64,000 bases of DNA from Halorhabdus tiamatea SARL4B (GTDB lineage: Archaea; Halobacteriota; Halobacteria; Halobacteriales; Haloarculaceae), in the NCBI RefSeq assembly GCF_000470655.1, contig NC_021921.1:868001-932000 (forward strand), written 5' to 3'. Positions 27,201 through 34,899 of the stretch are shown here, piece by piece; position 1 is the stretch's first letter; each line of letters starts with the position of its first letter. The notes beneath the pieces were generated by a model, which saw only the letters and a program-made list of their open reading frames with translations, ran no database searches and was not told the origin of the DNA. The translations under genes and the position numbers were made by a program.

Positions 27201-28682
27201 GTCAGTGTCGGCCTGCCACGGGTCCGTCCCATTGGCGAGTTCCTGGGGATCGGTCAGCCCATCGCCGTCGATATCGGCGTACTGTGGCGAAGTCTCAGCG
27301 TCGTACTCTTCGGCGTTGGTCAACCCGTCACCGTCGAGGTCTTCTTCACCGTCAGGTATGCCGTCATCATCAGTGTCAGTGTCGAGTGGATCCGTCCCGA
27401 TCACGAACTTCTCGAAACCATCGGGCAGGCCGTCACCATCTGTATCAGCGTAGAGTGGATCCGTCCCAAGTTCGCGTTCTCGGATCGTCGAGAGATGATC
27501 TCCGTCGAAGTCCTCGTTGCCGTCGATCGTGCCGTTGTCGGCCTCGTTCACCTCGGTCGACGGTGCGTCACTGTCAGGATCCAGCGGATCCGTGCCCGTC
27601 ACGTTCTCTTCGTAGGTGTCCGGCAGGCCGTCACCGTCCAGGCGAAGCACGACCGTGTTCGCCTGGCTCTGCCCGGACGACGCGCCACCGTTTCCGTTGT
27701 TTCCCTTCTTCTTGGATTTCTGCTTGCCGTTTTTCGACTGCTGGCCGTCGTCACTCTCGACGGCTGTAATTTCGATCGTATTCACCCGCTCGGTGAGGTT
27801 GATGGTTCCCGCGAAGGTGCCGTTGGAATAGCCACGGCGAAGCGGGAGAGCGACCGTCCGGTCGTCGTTGATCGTCGCGGTGACGTTCGTCCCATCCAAC
27901 CCGGTCGGATTCGTCACATTCCCAACGAGCGTGTACTGTGCCCGCTCGCTTCCATTGCGGATCGGATCCGTCCGCCGTGTCAACGACTCCTCCGGACCGA
28001 CCTCGCCATCGATCATTCCCAAGGCAGTGTGCGCTTGGTTGACCGCCTGGCCGTACGTCCGGACGGCACGTGCGGTCGTGCGAATCGACTGCGCACCAGA
28101 TTTCTCGGCAGCGCGATCCTGAATTTGCTCGGCTCGAGCAAGTTGTCGTCGGGCGTTGTCGATGTGCGCTTCGACACTGTTGGTCATTCCAGGGCCGAGA
28201 TCCGCTTCAGTCGCCGCGAAGGCGTACTCGGCGTCACGAATCACCTGCCGGGCGGACTGGTTGTCCGCTGTCGCCACCAACTCGACGATCTGGGCGAGTC
28301 GCTTGCTTTGATTCGTCCCGTCGAAGTCAGTCAGCGCGCGGAGTGCTTCTGCATCGCGAATGAACGCGTGCTGGTCGTCGACGCGTTTCGAATCCTGGTA
28401 ATACACAAGGGACTCGTTCAACCGCGACTGGGCGCGCTCCTTGGCCGATTCGAGTTGGTTCGAGGGAACCGAGAGGTTCCCAATCCGCTCCATGGCCTGG
28501 GCTTTCAACACCACCGGCGGCCCGTCCAGGGATACGTCTGGGACAGTATCAACCGGCGCTGTATTCCCTGAGGGTTCTGAAATTGTCCCGGCAGACACCG
28601 TTCCCACCGGCAACATTGAGACGATCATGAGAAGCGAGGCGATCACCGCGAACAATTCCCGCCGCCCACCACTTGCGGACAT
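24246..28682 (-). CDS. Giant secreted protein: Ca-binding repeats, VWA domain, zinc metalloprotease
   Basis: A 1478-residue surface or secreted protein. After a signal peptide (1-31, ending VGTVSAG) comes a helical region (50-220), then many DxDxDG-type calcium motifs (about 355-520, again about 855-1000 and 1120-1290, for example DTDGDGLPDGFE). A von Willebrand A domain with the MIDAS motif DSSGSMG sits near residue 680 and runs to about 850. Near residue 1397 is HEIGHSFNLGA, an H-E-x-x-H zinc site with a possible third ligand downstream. There is no C-terminal sorting signal or membrane helix, so it may be held by the coupled lipoprotein or released. Combined adhesion and proteolysis, perhaps against other cells, is inference. 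Confidence 0.85.
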   Translation of the reverse strand: MSASGGRRELFAVIASLLMIVSMLPVGTVSAGTISEPSGNTAPVDTVPDVSLDGPPVVLKAQAMERIGNLSVPSNQLESAKERAQSRLNESLVYYQDSKRVDDQHAFIRDAEALRALTDFDGTNQSKRLAQIVELVATADNQSARQVIRDAEYAFAATEADLGPGMTNSVEAHIDNARRQLARAEQIQDRAAEKSGAQSIRTTARAVRTYGQAVNQAHTALGMIDGEVGPEESLTRRTDPIRNGSERAQYTLVGNVTNPTGLDGTNVTATINDDRTVALPLRRGYSNGTFAGTINLTERVNTIEITAVESDDGQQSKNGKQKSKKKGNNGNGGASSGQSQANTVVLRLDGDGLPDTYEENVTGTDPLDPDSDAPSTEVNEADNGTIDGNEDFDGDHLSTIRERELGTDPLYADTDGDGLPDGFEKFVIGTDPLDTDTDDDGIPDGEEDLDGDGLTNAEEYDAETSPQYADIDGDGLTDPQELANGTDPWQADTDDDGLDDGVEPTDPFNTDPLDPDTDEDGIKDGNETYTTTAGNESLGVDVKLTGEGNVAGGVSVGEETERFAGGDRVENMSVSEIVEIESTREFESANVTISYDDSLQAASNESDLAVVTYDPEKQLYVPINSTIDAENNTVTAETEHFSTFAVFSISNWATDVTTERPSNGTGGEETIQPVDVQFIIDSSGSMGWNDPQEFRKQAAKEFVGALIPGDRAGVVDFDHTAHVAQELTTDFGAVNVTIESLDASGGTDIGSGVARANQHFASASNNSRAKVAILLTDGQGSGGRAQARTAADRNITIHTIGFGGADGNKLSDIASITNGTYNYVEDASDLPNVFSRVAEEVEPKDTDGDGLPDVLEENGLPIGHTGSDLRRLPTNATDKHTDGDELTDGEEAKEYREYPIDFVVNDLEHEYIVSYFELRSNPTRADSDGDGLEDHEEVSLENNSKADGWNISVINESGQPYRWAGSVDENPDANITVTSNPMLKDTDGDGLNDTEEKEYTHTDPREPVTYGITAEQAEMIELIEADGEVFRFRFGADALGIPEQLATEEITVGPSGLNDATSDFDFVTVDSLDSNYASRNRELFNRISFKALDGTKRTDTWLSNTRELEEGTDPWDPDFDDDGLTDGQELKGITKATQGTTGGIASFTYFNVREANILEEPTDPLHPDTDDDSYWDGWIGVHGVGYSDDGILYREHLQTGDGVEGDEVVPEQAGTHVWNGDEHASLHVGELQWGTDPTDDSDREIPSPSLSVEVDFYKGANTSIDSQTWENGIERNFALYGIDVNVIRDETFAAESLWAVNPNNGFGLTEMEHMYAHQSYNSEDADVYSQVLTYCNSPLIPGGRTQSGFNHLTMPYIGIFTEGHNSWTSDVENKHQGTLHRSPYRNGMGMTTAKTLIHEIGHSFNLGAADDDFLNHPFRAGEVYSGSSDDPTIEEIDKRQTEYWSVMRSGWGPDLLHHPMNGKYYAFSIEELTTIATP

Positions 28683-29174
28683 GTTTTCCGCAGATACGTA
28701 CCAATTAAATTTACGTTTCGGCCTGAAGCTCTTCAGAGTGACAAAAGCGAGTGACGGAAGCTCAGCAGCGCCAAGCTGGCGGCGGTGGTGTGATATCGTC
28801 TACAGGGGTAGGCCACTCAATGGGTGCCGAATGTATTCTGGGATCGTGATCATTCCACTCGTTGAGTCGGGCGATCACGTCGGCCGCCCAGCCGGGTTCC
28901 TCGGGATTCTGTCGGCCACCATCCCGACAACTGGTAGCAAATTCGATCTGTAGCGAGATTCCTGCCCGGTGTATTCTACACAAGTCGTGACGAGATTTGG
29001 ACAGAGCAAGTACGACGGGTTCGATGACACATATTGGAACATTTGGACCTATCCACCCTGTGGAGCGGAGTCCACCATCGTGAGTTGCGGAAGCGTCACA
29101 AACAGTCGAGAGCATACAACTACGAAAACAGCTGCCACCGGCCCCGGTCGAACGAGACACGATCCGAACACAGC
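28683..29174. other. 492-base gene-free stretch with a possible degraded coding relic
   Basis: No convincing gene is present. The promoter of the large VWA protein should lie in the first 60 bases (AT-rich around 28690-28720). On the minus strand 28762-28960 reads as protein-like sequence (for example DGGRQNPEEPGWAADV and a Pro-rich end PPPPAWRC) without a start codon, which may be the remains of a gene at the edge of the island. Confidence 0.4.
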
Positions 29175-31451
29175 CTACGGCCGATCCAGGCCGGAGAGAA
29201 CCGTCCCCACGCCGGCTTTCGCGCCGTAGCGGCCCGGCGACCACTCGATCACCTCGCCGTCGCGCTTCTTGAGCCACTCGAACTCGAAGTACGTGCTTTC
29301 GGGGACCTCGACCTCAGCCGTCCAGGTAGGATACTCCTCGGCGTCCATCGGGACCGCCTCGTCGGGGTCGAACCCGCCGAGGGCGTCGAGACTGCCCGTG
29401 AGGTAGACCTCCTCGCCCCACTCCGTCTCGACGTCGACCGCGACGGTCGTCGAGACGGGCTCGCCAGGTTCGAACTCGGGATCGGGCTGGAACCACCGGT
29501 AGCCGTAGGGGGCCAAGGGGACCCGCCGGTCGGCGAAGGTGACCGTCTCGTCGTCGAGGACGTCGACCAGTCCGCCGCGAGTCCAGACGTCCGCGAGCGC
29601 GCTCAGTGACACTGCCAGGGCCTCGCCGGAGAAGTTCGCGAGCGCCAGCAATCGCTCACCCTCGAAGACGCGCTCGACGGCGAAGACCGCGTCCGGACCG
29701 ACGTCGAGGACCCGCTCCTCGGCCTGGGCGTGGACCGGCGTCAGGCCCTTGCGGGCGTCAGACAGGGTGGCGATCCCGTCGAAGAGTCGCTGCTCGACAG
29801 TGCCGTCTTCCTTGCGGCGTTCGGCCCGGTCGCCGTCGAAGGCCGGGCGGTGGACCCAGCGGTTGTCGTCGGCTTTGAGTGAATCGGCGAGATACGAGAA
29901 GTCGTTGAGCTGGCCGAGTTCGATCCCGCTGTACAACAGTGGCATGCCCTTCATCGCGTAGACGACACTGTGGAGGAGAAGACCGCGTTGAATAGCCGTC
30001 TCGACGTCCGCTTCGTCGCCTTCGATCCGAGCGTTCTGGAGGCCGGTCAGGGCCGCCATCGTCCCGGAGGTGCGGGCTTCGCCGGTCGCCTCCTCGACCT
30101 GGAAGCGATAGCCCTCGGCGTAACTGTCGGGAGTGTCGCCGGCGTAGAAGTCCGCACAGAAGCGGCGTTCGGCGGTCGGATCGCGGCCCAGAGCGGCCCG
30201 GACGTCGCCGTCGTCGAGTCCCCAGCCGATGTCGTCGTGACACCGGACGTAGTTGAGCCAGGTGGCCGAGCCGGGCGTCGCCGGGAGTTCGTCCATCGCG
30301 TGAGAGAGCAGGCTTGCGTCCTCCCGGGCCAGCGCGTGCCAGGCGTGGGCCATCAGCGGCGCGCCGTAGGCGATCTCACACTCCTCGCCCTCGTGGCCGC
30401 CGGTCCCGAGGTACTTGATCGTCTCCTCGGGCGAGACGATCGCCTCGGCCTTGAACAGGACGCCCGGCGCGGCGATCCGGACGAGGGCGCGGTAGGCCCG
30501 GAGGAGCCAGTGGGCCTCGGGCAAGTTCCGGCAGTCAGTCCCGAGTTCCTTCCAGAGGAAGGGGACCGCGTCGAGTCGCAGCGAGTCCGTCCCGACGTTC
30601 GCGAGGAACAACATCTCCCGAAGCATCCCGACGAAGACGTCCGGGTTCGCGTAATCGAGGTCCCACTGGAAGTCGTAGAAACTCGTCCAGACCCACCGGT
30701 CCATCGCCTCGCTGTAAGTGAAATTGCCCGGCGCGAAATCGGGGAAGACCTCCGGGACAGTCTCCTCGAAGCGGTCGGGTTTCGTCCGGTCCTCGAAGGT
30801 GAGATAGAAGTCCGAAAAGCGGTCGTCGCCCTCCCGGGCGGCCTCGGCCCACTCGTGCTCGCGAGCGGTGTGGTTCATCACGAAGTCGAGCGACAGCAGA
30901 ATGTCTTCCTCCCGGAGGTCCGCGGCCAGTTTTCGGAGGTCTTCCATGGTCCCGAGGTCGGGGTCGACTGATCGGTAGTCCTTGACTGCATAGCCACCGT
31001 CCGACCGTCCCTCCCGGGGTTCGAGCAGGGGCATGAGATGGAGGTAGGTCACGCCGAGTTCCTTCAGGTACGGGATCTTCTCGCGGACGCCCTGGAGATC
31101 GCCGGCGAACAGATCGACGTAGGCCATGTAGGCGACGTGATCGGGGCGCTGGAACCAGTCGGGTTCGCTGGCACGCTCGCGGTCGAGCGCGCGGAGGTCG
31201 TCGTCGCGGTCGCCGTAGCCCTCGACAGCTGCGTCGACGGCCCGGATCGCCCACTCGGCCGCCTCGTGGTCCTCGCCGTAGACCGCCGAAAACGCGTCCC
31301 AGAACGTCGGGAGGTGTTCGTTGATGCGATCGAGCAGCACCTCGGCGTCGGAGTGGTCGGCATAGCGCTCCGCGAGACGATCGCGCAGGAACGCCACCGG
31401 CTCGCTCTCGTCCCACGCCGTCGCCGTGATCGTCGGGTCGGGTCGGGCCAT
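29175..31451 (-). CDS. Amylosucrase (GH13_4-like) with C-terminal CBM20
   Basis: A 758-residue enzyme expected to use sucrose as glucosyl donor to lengthen alpha-glucan, freeing fructose. An N-terminal helical domain (1-100) precedes a barrel whose blocks YVDLFAGDLQGVREKIPYL, THLMPL-like YLHLMPLLEP and SDGGYAVKDYRSVDP match amylosucrases. Catalytic residues are D294 in LRLDAVPFLW, E336 in FKAEAIV and D406 in RCHDDIGW. Residues about 660-758 form a starch-binding CBM20 (YLTGSLDALGGFD). ATG 31451 gives MARPDP; the ORF could start at 31469. It starts two bases after the stop of another GH13 gene. Amylosucrases rarely carry a CBM20. A sucrose hydrolase role is the alternative. Confidence 0.85.
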   Translation of the reverse strand: MARPDPTITATAWDESEPVAFLRDRLAERYADHSDAEVLLDRINEHLPTFWDAFSAVYGEDHEAAEWAIRAVDAAVEGYGDRDDDLRALDRERASEPDWFQRPDHVAYMAYVDLFAGDLQGVREKIPYLKELGVTYLHLMPLLEPREGRSDGGYAVKDYRSVDPDLGTMEDLRKLAADLREEDILLSLDFVMNHTAREHEWAEAAREGDDRFSDFYLTFEDRTKPDRFEETVPEVFPDFAPGNFTYSEAMDRWVWTSFYDFQWDLDYANPDVFVGMLREMLFLANVGTDSLRLDAVPFLWKELGTDCRNLPEAHWLLRAYRALVRIAAPGVLFKAEAIVSPEETIKYLGTGGHEGEECEIAYGAPLMAHAWHALAREDASLLSHAMDELPATPGSATWLNYVRCHDDIGWGLDDGDVRAALGRDPTAERRFCADFYAGDTPDSYAEGYRFQVEEATGEARTSGTMAALTGLQNARIEGDEADVETAIQRGLLLHSVVYAMKGMPLLYSGIELGQLNDFSYLADSLKADDNRWVHRPAFDGDRAERRKEDGTVEQRLFDGIATLSDARKGLTPVHAQAEERVLDVGPDAVFAVERVFEGERLLALANFSGEALAVSLSALADVWTRGGLVDVLDDETVTFADRRVPLAPYGYRWFQPDPEFEPGEPVSTTVAVDVETEWGEEVYLTGSLDALGGFDPDEAVPMDAEEYPTWTAEVEVPESTYFEFEWLKKRDGEVIEWSPGRYGAKAGVGTVLSGLDRP

Positions 31452-31453
31452 CG

Positions 31454-33058
31454 TTATTCGAGCACCCACGCGTAGTCGAAGCCGTCGAGTTCGACCCCGT
31501 CGACCGTTCGCGGTTCGGGTGTGACGTTGTTGTAGATCGACAGCCGGCGGCCCGCGGTCTCACGGGTCGAGACGAAGACGCCGTTCTCGGCGCGGTAGGT
31601 CGGCGTCGCCGTGAACAGGTCGGGGTTGTCGGTCCGCGTCTCGATCATCTCGCCGAGACCGGTCCAGATCGCGTGGGCGTCGCTACCTTCCTCGGTCATC
31701 GCCGCACGCTTGCGGTCCTCGTCGAAGGGACCGCGATGGAGGTAGCGGCTGTCGTCGTAGCCGAGGCGCTCGTTCATCTCGGCGTGGAAGGCCTCGTCGT
31801 TTTCCATGCCGACCTCGTCACCGTAGTAGACGATGGGCGTCCCCTCGACCGAAAACAGCATCGAGTACGCCAGCAGTACCCGGTCAGGGTCCTCGTCCAG
31901 CAGGTTGTACAGCCGCCCGGAGATGCCCTCGCCCTCGCGGAAGGACCACCGTTCGTCCTCGAGGTAGGCGTCGTTGAGCAGCTGTCGCTCCGCCGGGCTG
32001 ACGAACTCTAAGGTCAACTCGTCGTGGACGCGCAGGAACGTGAACCACTGCGCGCTCGCGGGCACGTCGAGAGACTCCAGGCTCGCGAGTTCGTCGGTGA
32101 CGTACGTGGGATCGTTCTCGGCGAGCGCGAGGAAAAAGGTCGGCATCAGCGGGAAGTTGTACGCGACGTGGCACTCGTCGCCGTCGCCGAAGTACTCGAC
32201 GACGTCGTCGGGTTCGAGGTTGGCCTCGGCGATCATCACCGTCCCCTCGGCGACGTACTCGAAGGCGGCCCGGAAGAGCTTCAGGATGGCGTGGGTTTCG
32301 GGTAAGTTCTCGCAGTTGGTCCCCTCGCGCTTCCAGAGGAAGGGGGCGGCGTCCAGCCGGAAGCCGTCGACGCCCTGGACCCGCCAGCGGGTGAGGATCC
32401 GGAGCATCTCGAGGAGGACGTCGGGGTTCTCGTAGTTCAGATCGGGCTGGACGTCGTAGAAGCGATGGAAGTAGTAGTCGTCGGTGGGTTCGTTTTCCGT
32501 CCAGTTGGAGTCCGAGACGCCCTTCAGCAGGAGGCGGGCCTCCTCGTAGCGGTCGGTGTCGTCGTTCCAGATGTAGTAGTCGCGGTACTCGGCCGACTGG
32601 CTCTGTCGGGCGTTCTGGAACCAGCGGTGCTGGTCGGAGGAGTGGTTGATCGGCACGTCGAAGACGACCTTGATCCCGCGGTCGTGGGCCGCCTCGACGA
32701 ATTCGAGGAAGGCGTCGTTGCCGCCGAGTTCCTCGCGGACGCGCGTGAAGTCCGAGACGTCGAAGCCCTGGTCGACCATCGGCGACTCCAGGACGGGGAG
32801 CAGCCAGACGACAGTCACACCCAGGTCTTCGAGGTAGTCGAGTTTCTCGACCAGTCCGTCGAAATCGTCGGCGAACAGATCGACGTACAGCGAGTAGACG
32901 ACGCCGGTCTGATACCAGTCGGTTTCGTCGGGTGTGTACGCGACGTTCTCGCGACGCTCCTCGAGGAGGTCGAGGAGTTCCGCGCGTTTCTCGGGGTGGT
33001 CGGTGCCGTAGACGTCAGTCCACAGTCGTTCGATTCGGTCGTGGGGTGTTTCGGTCAT
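31454..33058 (-). CDS. GH13 enzyme, amylosucrase/trehalose-synthase-like
   Basis: A 534-residue intracellular GH13 enzyme. A short helical N-terminus (1-45) precedes YSLYVDLFADDFDGLVEKLD. Catalytic residues are D236 in GFRLDAAPFLW, E278 in MIAEANLEP and D346 in LRVHDELTL. The block FLWKREGTNCENLPETH is close to the same region of the amylosucrase downstream (FLWKELGTDCRNLPEAH), while the YDVQPDLNYENP block and the HDEL motif recall trehalose synthases. The two genes are only two bases apart and should share a transcript. Donor (sucrose, maltose or trehalose) cannot be decided from sequence alone. Confidence 0.82.
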   Translation of the reverse strand: MTETPHDRIERLWTDVYGTDHPEKRAELLDLLEERRENVAYTPDETDWYQTGVVYSLYVDLFADDFDGLVEKLDYLEDLGVTVVWLLPVLESPMVDQGFDVSDFTRVREELGGNDAFLEFVEAAHDRGIKVVFDVPINHSSDQHRWFQNARQSQSAEYRDYYIWNDDTDRYEEARLLLKGVSDSNWTENEPTDDYYFHRFYDVQPDLNYENPDVLLEMLRILTRWRVQGVDGFRLDAAPFLWKREGTNCENLPETHAILKLFRAAFEYVAEGTVMIAEANLEPDDVVEYFGDGDECHVAYNFPLMPTFFLALAENDPTYVTDELASLESLDVPASAQWFTFLRVHDELTLEFVSPAERQLLNDAYLEDERWSFREGEGISGRLYNLLDEDPDRVLLAYSMLFSVEGTPIVYYGDEVGMENDEAFHAEMNERLGYDDSRYLHRGPFDEDRKRAAMTEEGSDAHAIWTGLGEMIETRTDNPDLFTATPTYRAENGVFVSTRETAGRRLSIYNNVTPEPRTVDGVELDGFDYAWVLE

Positions 33059-33185
33059 GGTAGATCGCTCCTGGTTGGTGTCTGCGGTCTTCGGCTTGGG
33101 TCCGTCGCCATGCTCTTGGTCACACTACACGCGGGGGGACCGTAATTCATTCCCGATATCACGTCAGCTCAGTCCTGACGTCAGG

Positions 33186-34899
33186 TCAGGTAGACGCGGC
33201 CGTCCCAGGGCTCGAGCGCGAGTCGTTCGTCGAGCGTCGTCGGGACGTCCGTTCGATTCGCCAGCGTGAGGCCGAACTCGTCGACTGGCACGCCCGGCGG
33301 GACGTCGATCGTCGTCGGGTCGTCACTCCAGTTGAGGACGACCAGCGCGCGGTCGTCGCCGAGCGTCCGCGTGTAGGCGAGCACTGACTCGTGGTCGGGA
33401 CAGTGCATCTCGAAGTCGCCGTAGACGAGCACCTCCGCGTCGTGGCGGAGGGCGATGAGTTCCTGATAGTACGCCCGGACCGAATCCGGGTCGCCACGTT
33501 GGGCCGCGGCGTTGATCTCGGGATAGTTTTCGTTGACCTTCAGCCAGGGCTCGCCGTCGGTGAACCCGGCGTTCGCGTCGGCCGACCACTGCATCGGCGT
33601 TCTAGCGTGGTCGCGACTCGTCAGGTTGATCACTCGCTTGGCGTCCGCAAAGCTCTCGACGTCGCCGTTGGCGATCGCGTTCTCGACGCGATGTTTCGTC
33701 GCCGGATCGCCGAGTTCCTCGAGACTCTCGAAGTCGGTGTTGGTCATCCCGAGTTCCTGGCCCTGGTAGACGAACGGGGTGCCCCGCATCGTCAGCAGGA
33801 AGGTGGCGAGCATCGTCGCCGACTCGCGACGGGCGGCCTCGCTGCCCCACCACGAGACGCTCCGGGGCTGGTCGTGGTTCTCCAGGACCGGCGCGACCCA
33901 GGCCTCACCGGCGAGTCCCGTCTGCCAGTCGGTGACGATCGAGGTCAGTTCTGGAAGCGTCCACTCGAGCGGTTCCCACGCCGGGTCGTCCTCGCCGCCC
34001 AACTCGTCGCGGAGGAACTGAAAGACCATGTCGATGCCGTCGCCGTCCTCGCCGCAGTACGCGAGGGCGTGCTCGTGGGTAATCCCGCCCATCTCGGCGA
34101 CAGTCATCGCGTCGTATCGGTCGACGGTCCGGTCGTGGAGTTCGCCGAGGTACGTGTGGATCGCCGGCCCGTTGAAGAAGTGTTCGCGACCGGTGATGCC
34201 CTTCGCCGGGTCGCCGTCCGGGAGTCCCTCGGCCTTCGAGAGGAGATTGACGGCGTCCAACCGGAAGCCGTCGATACCCTTCTCGAGCCACCAGTTCACC
34301 ATGTCGTAGACGGCTTCCCGGACGGCTGGATTGCGCCAGTTGAGGTCAGGCTGTTTCTCGTGGAAAAGGTGGAGGTACCACGCCTCGCGCTCGTCGTCGT
34401 AGGACCACGCCGACCCGCCGAAGATCGACTCCCAGTTGTTCGGCGGGGTTTCGGGGTCGCCCTCGCGCCAGTAGTAATACTCGTCGTAGGGTTCTTCGCC
34501 GCGGCGTGAACGCTTGAACCACTCGTGTTCGTCGGAGGTATGGTTGACGACGAGGTCCATGACGAGCCGGATATCCCGGTCGTGCAACGCCGAAAGCAGT
34601 TCGTCGAAGTCGGCCATCGACCCGTACTGGTCGTCGATAGCGCGGTAGTCGCTGATGTCGTAGCCGTTGTCGGCCTGCGGCGACTGATAGACGGGCGACA
34701 GCCAGACGGCGTCGACGCCCAGCTCGTCGAGATAGTCGACTTTCTCGACGATCCCGGGGATGTCGCCGATCCCATCGCCGTCGGAATCGCTGAAGCTCTT
34801 CGGGTATATCTGGTAGACGACGGCTTCTTTCCACCACTCACGGTCGATGCGTTCGTTGGTCGTTCGGACGGACGCGCCCGGTGAGTCTTCCGTATTCAT
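33186..34899 (-). CDS. GH13 alpha-glucosidase, paralogue with Ala after the nucleophile
   Basis: A 572-residue alpha-glucosidase/oligo-1,6-glucosidase family enzyme (the stop lies at about 33181-33186). It has a calcium loop SDGDGIGDIPG, the barrel block NGYDISDYRAID, nucleophile D215 in GFRLDAVN, acid/base E269 in TVAEMGG and D343 in ENHDQPRS. The residue after the nucleophile is Ala (A216), a feature linked in this family to alpha-1,4 preference. Its ATG overlaps the stop of the upstream paralogue by four bases (34896-34899), so the pair is one operon. Cytoplasmic. It likely cleaves maltose, sucrose or short maltodextrins. Confidence 0.9.

Noticed and set aside
28762-29277. 171-residue minus-strand frame between the VWA gene and amylosucrase
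   Set aside because: Its first half overlaps the amylosucrase end and is Arg/Cys-rich; only the last part looks protein-like, so it is listed as a possible relic and not as a gene.
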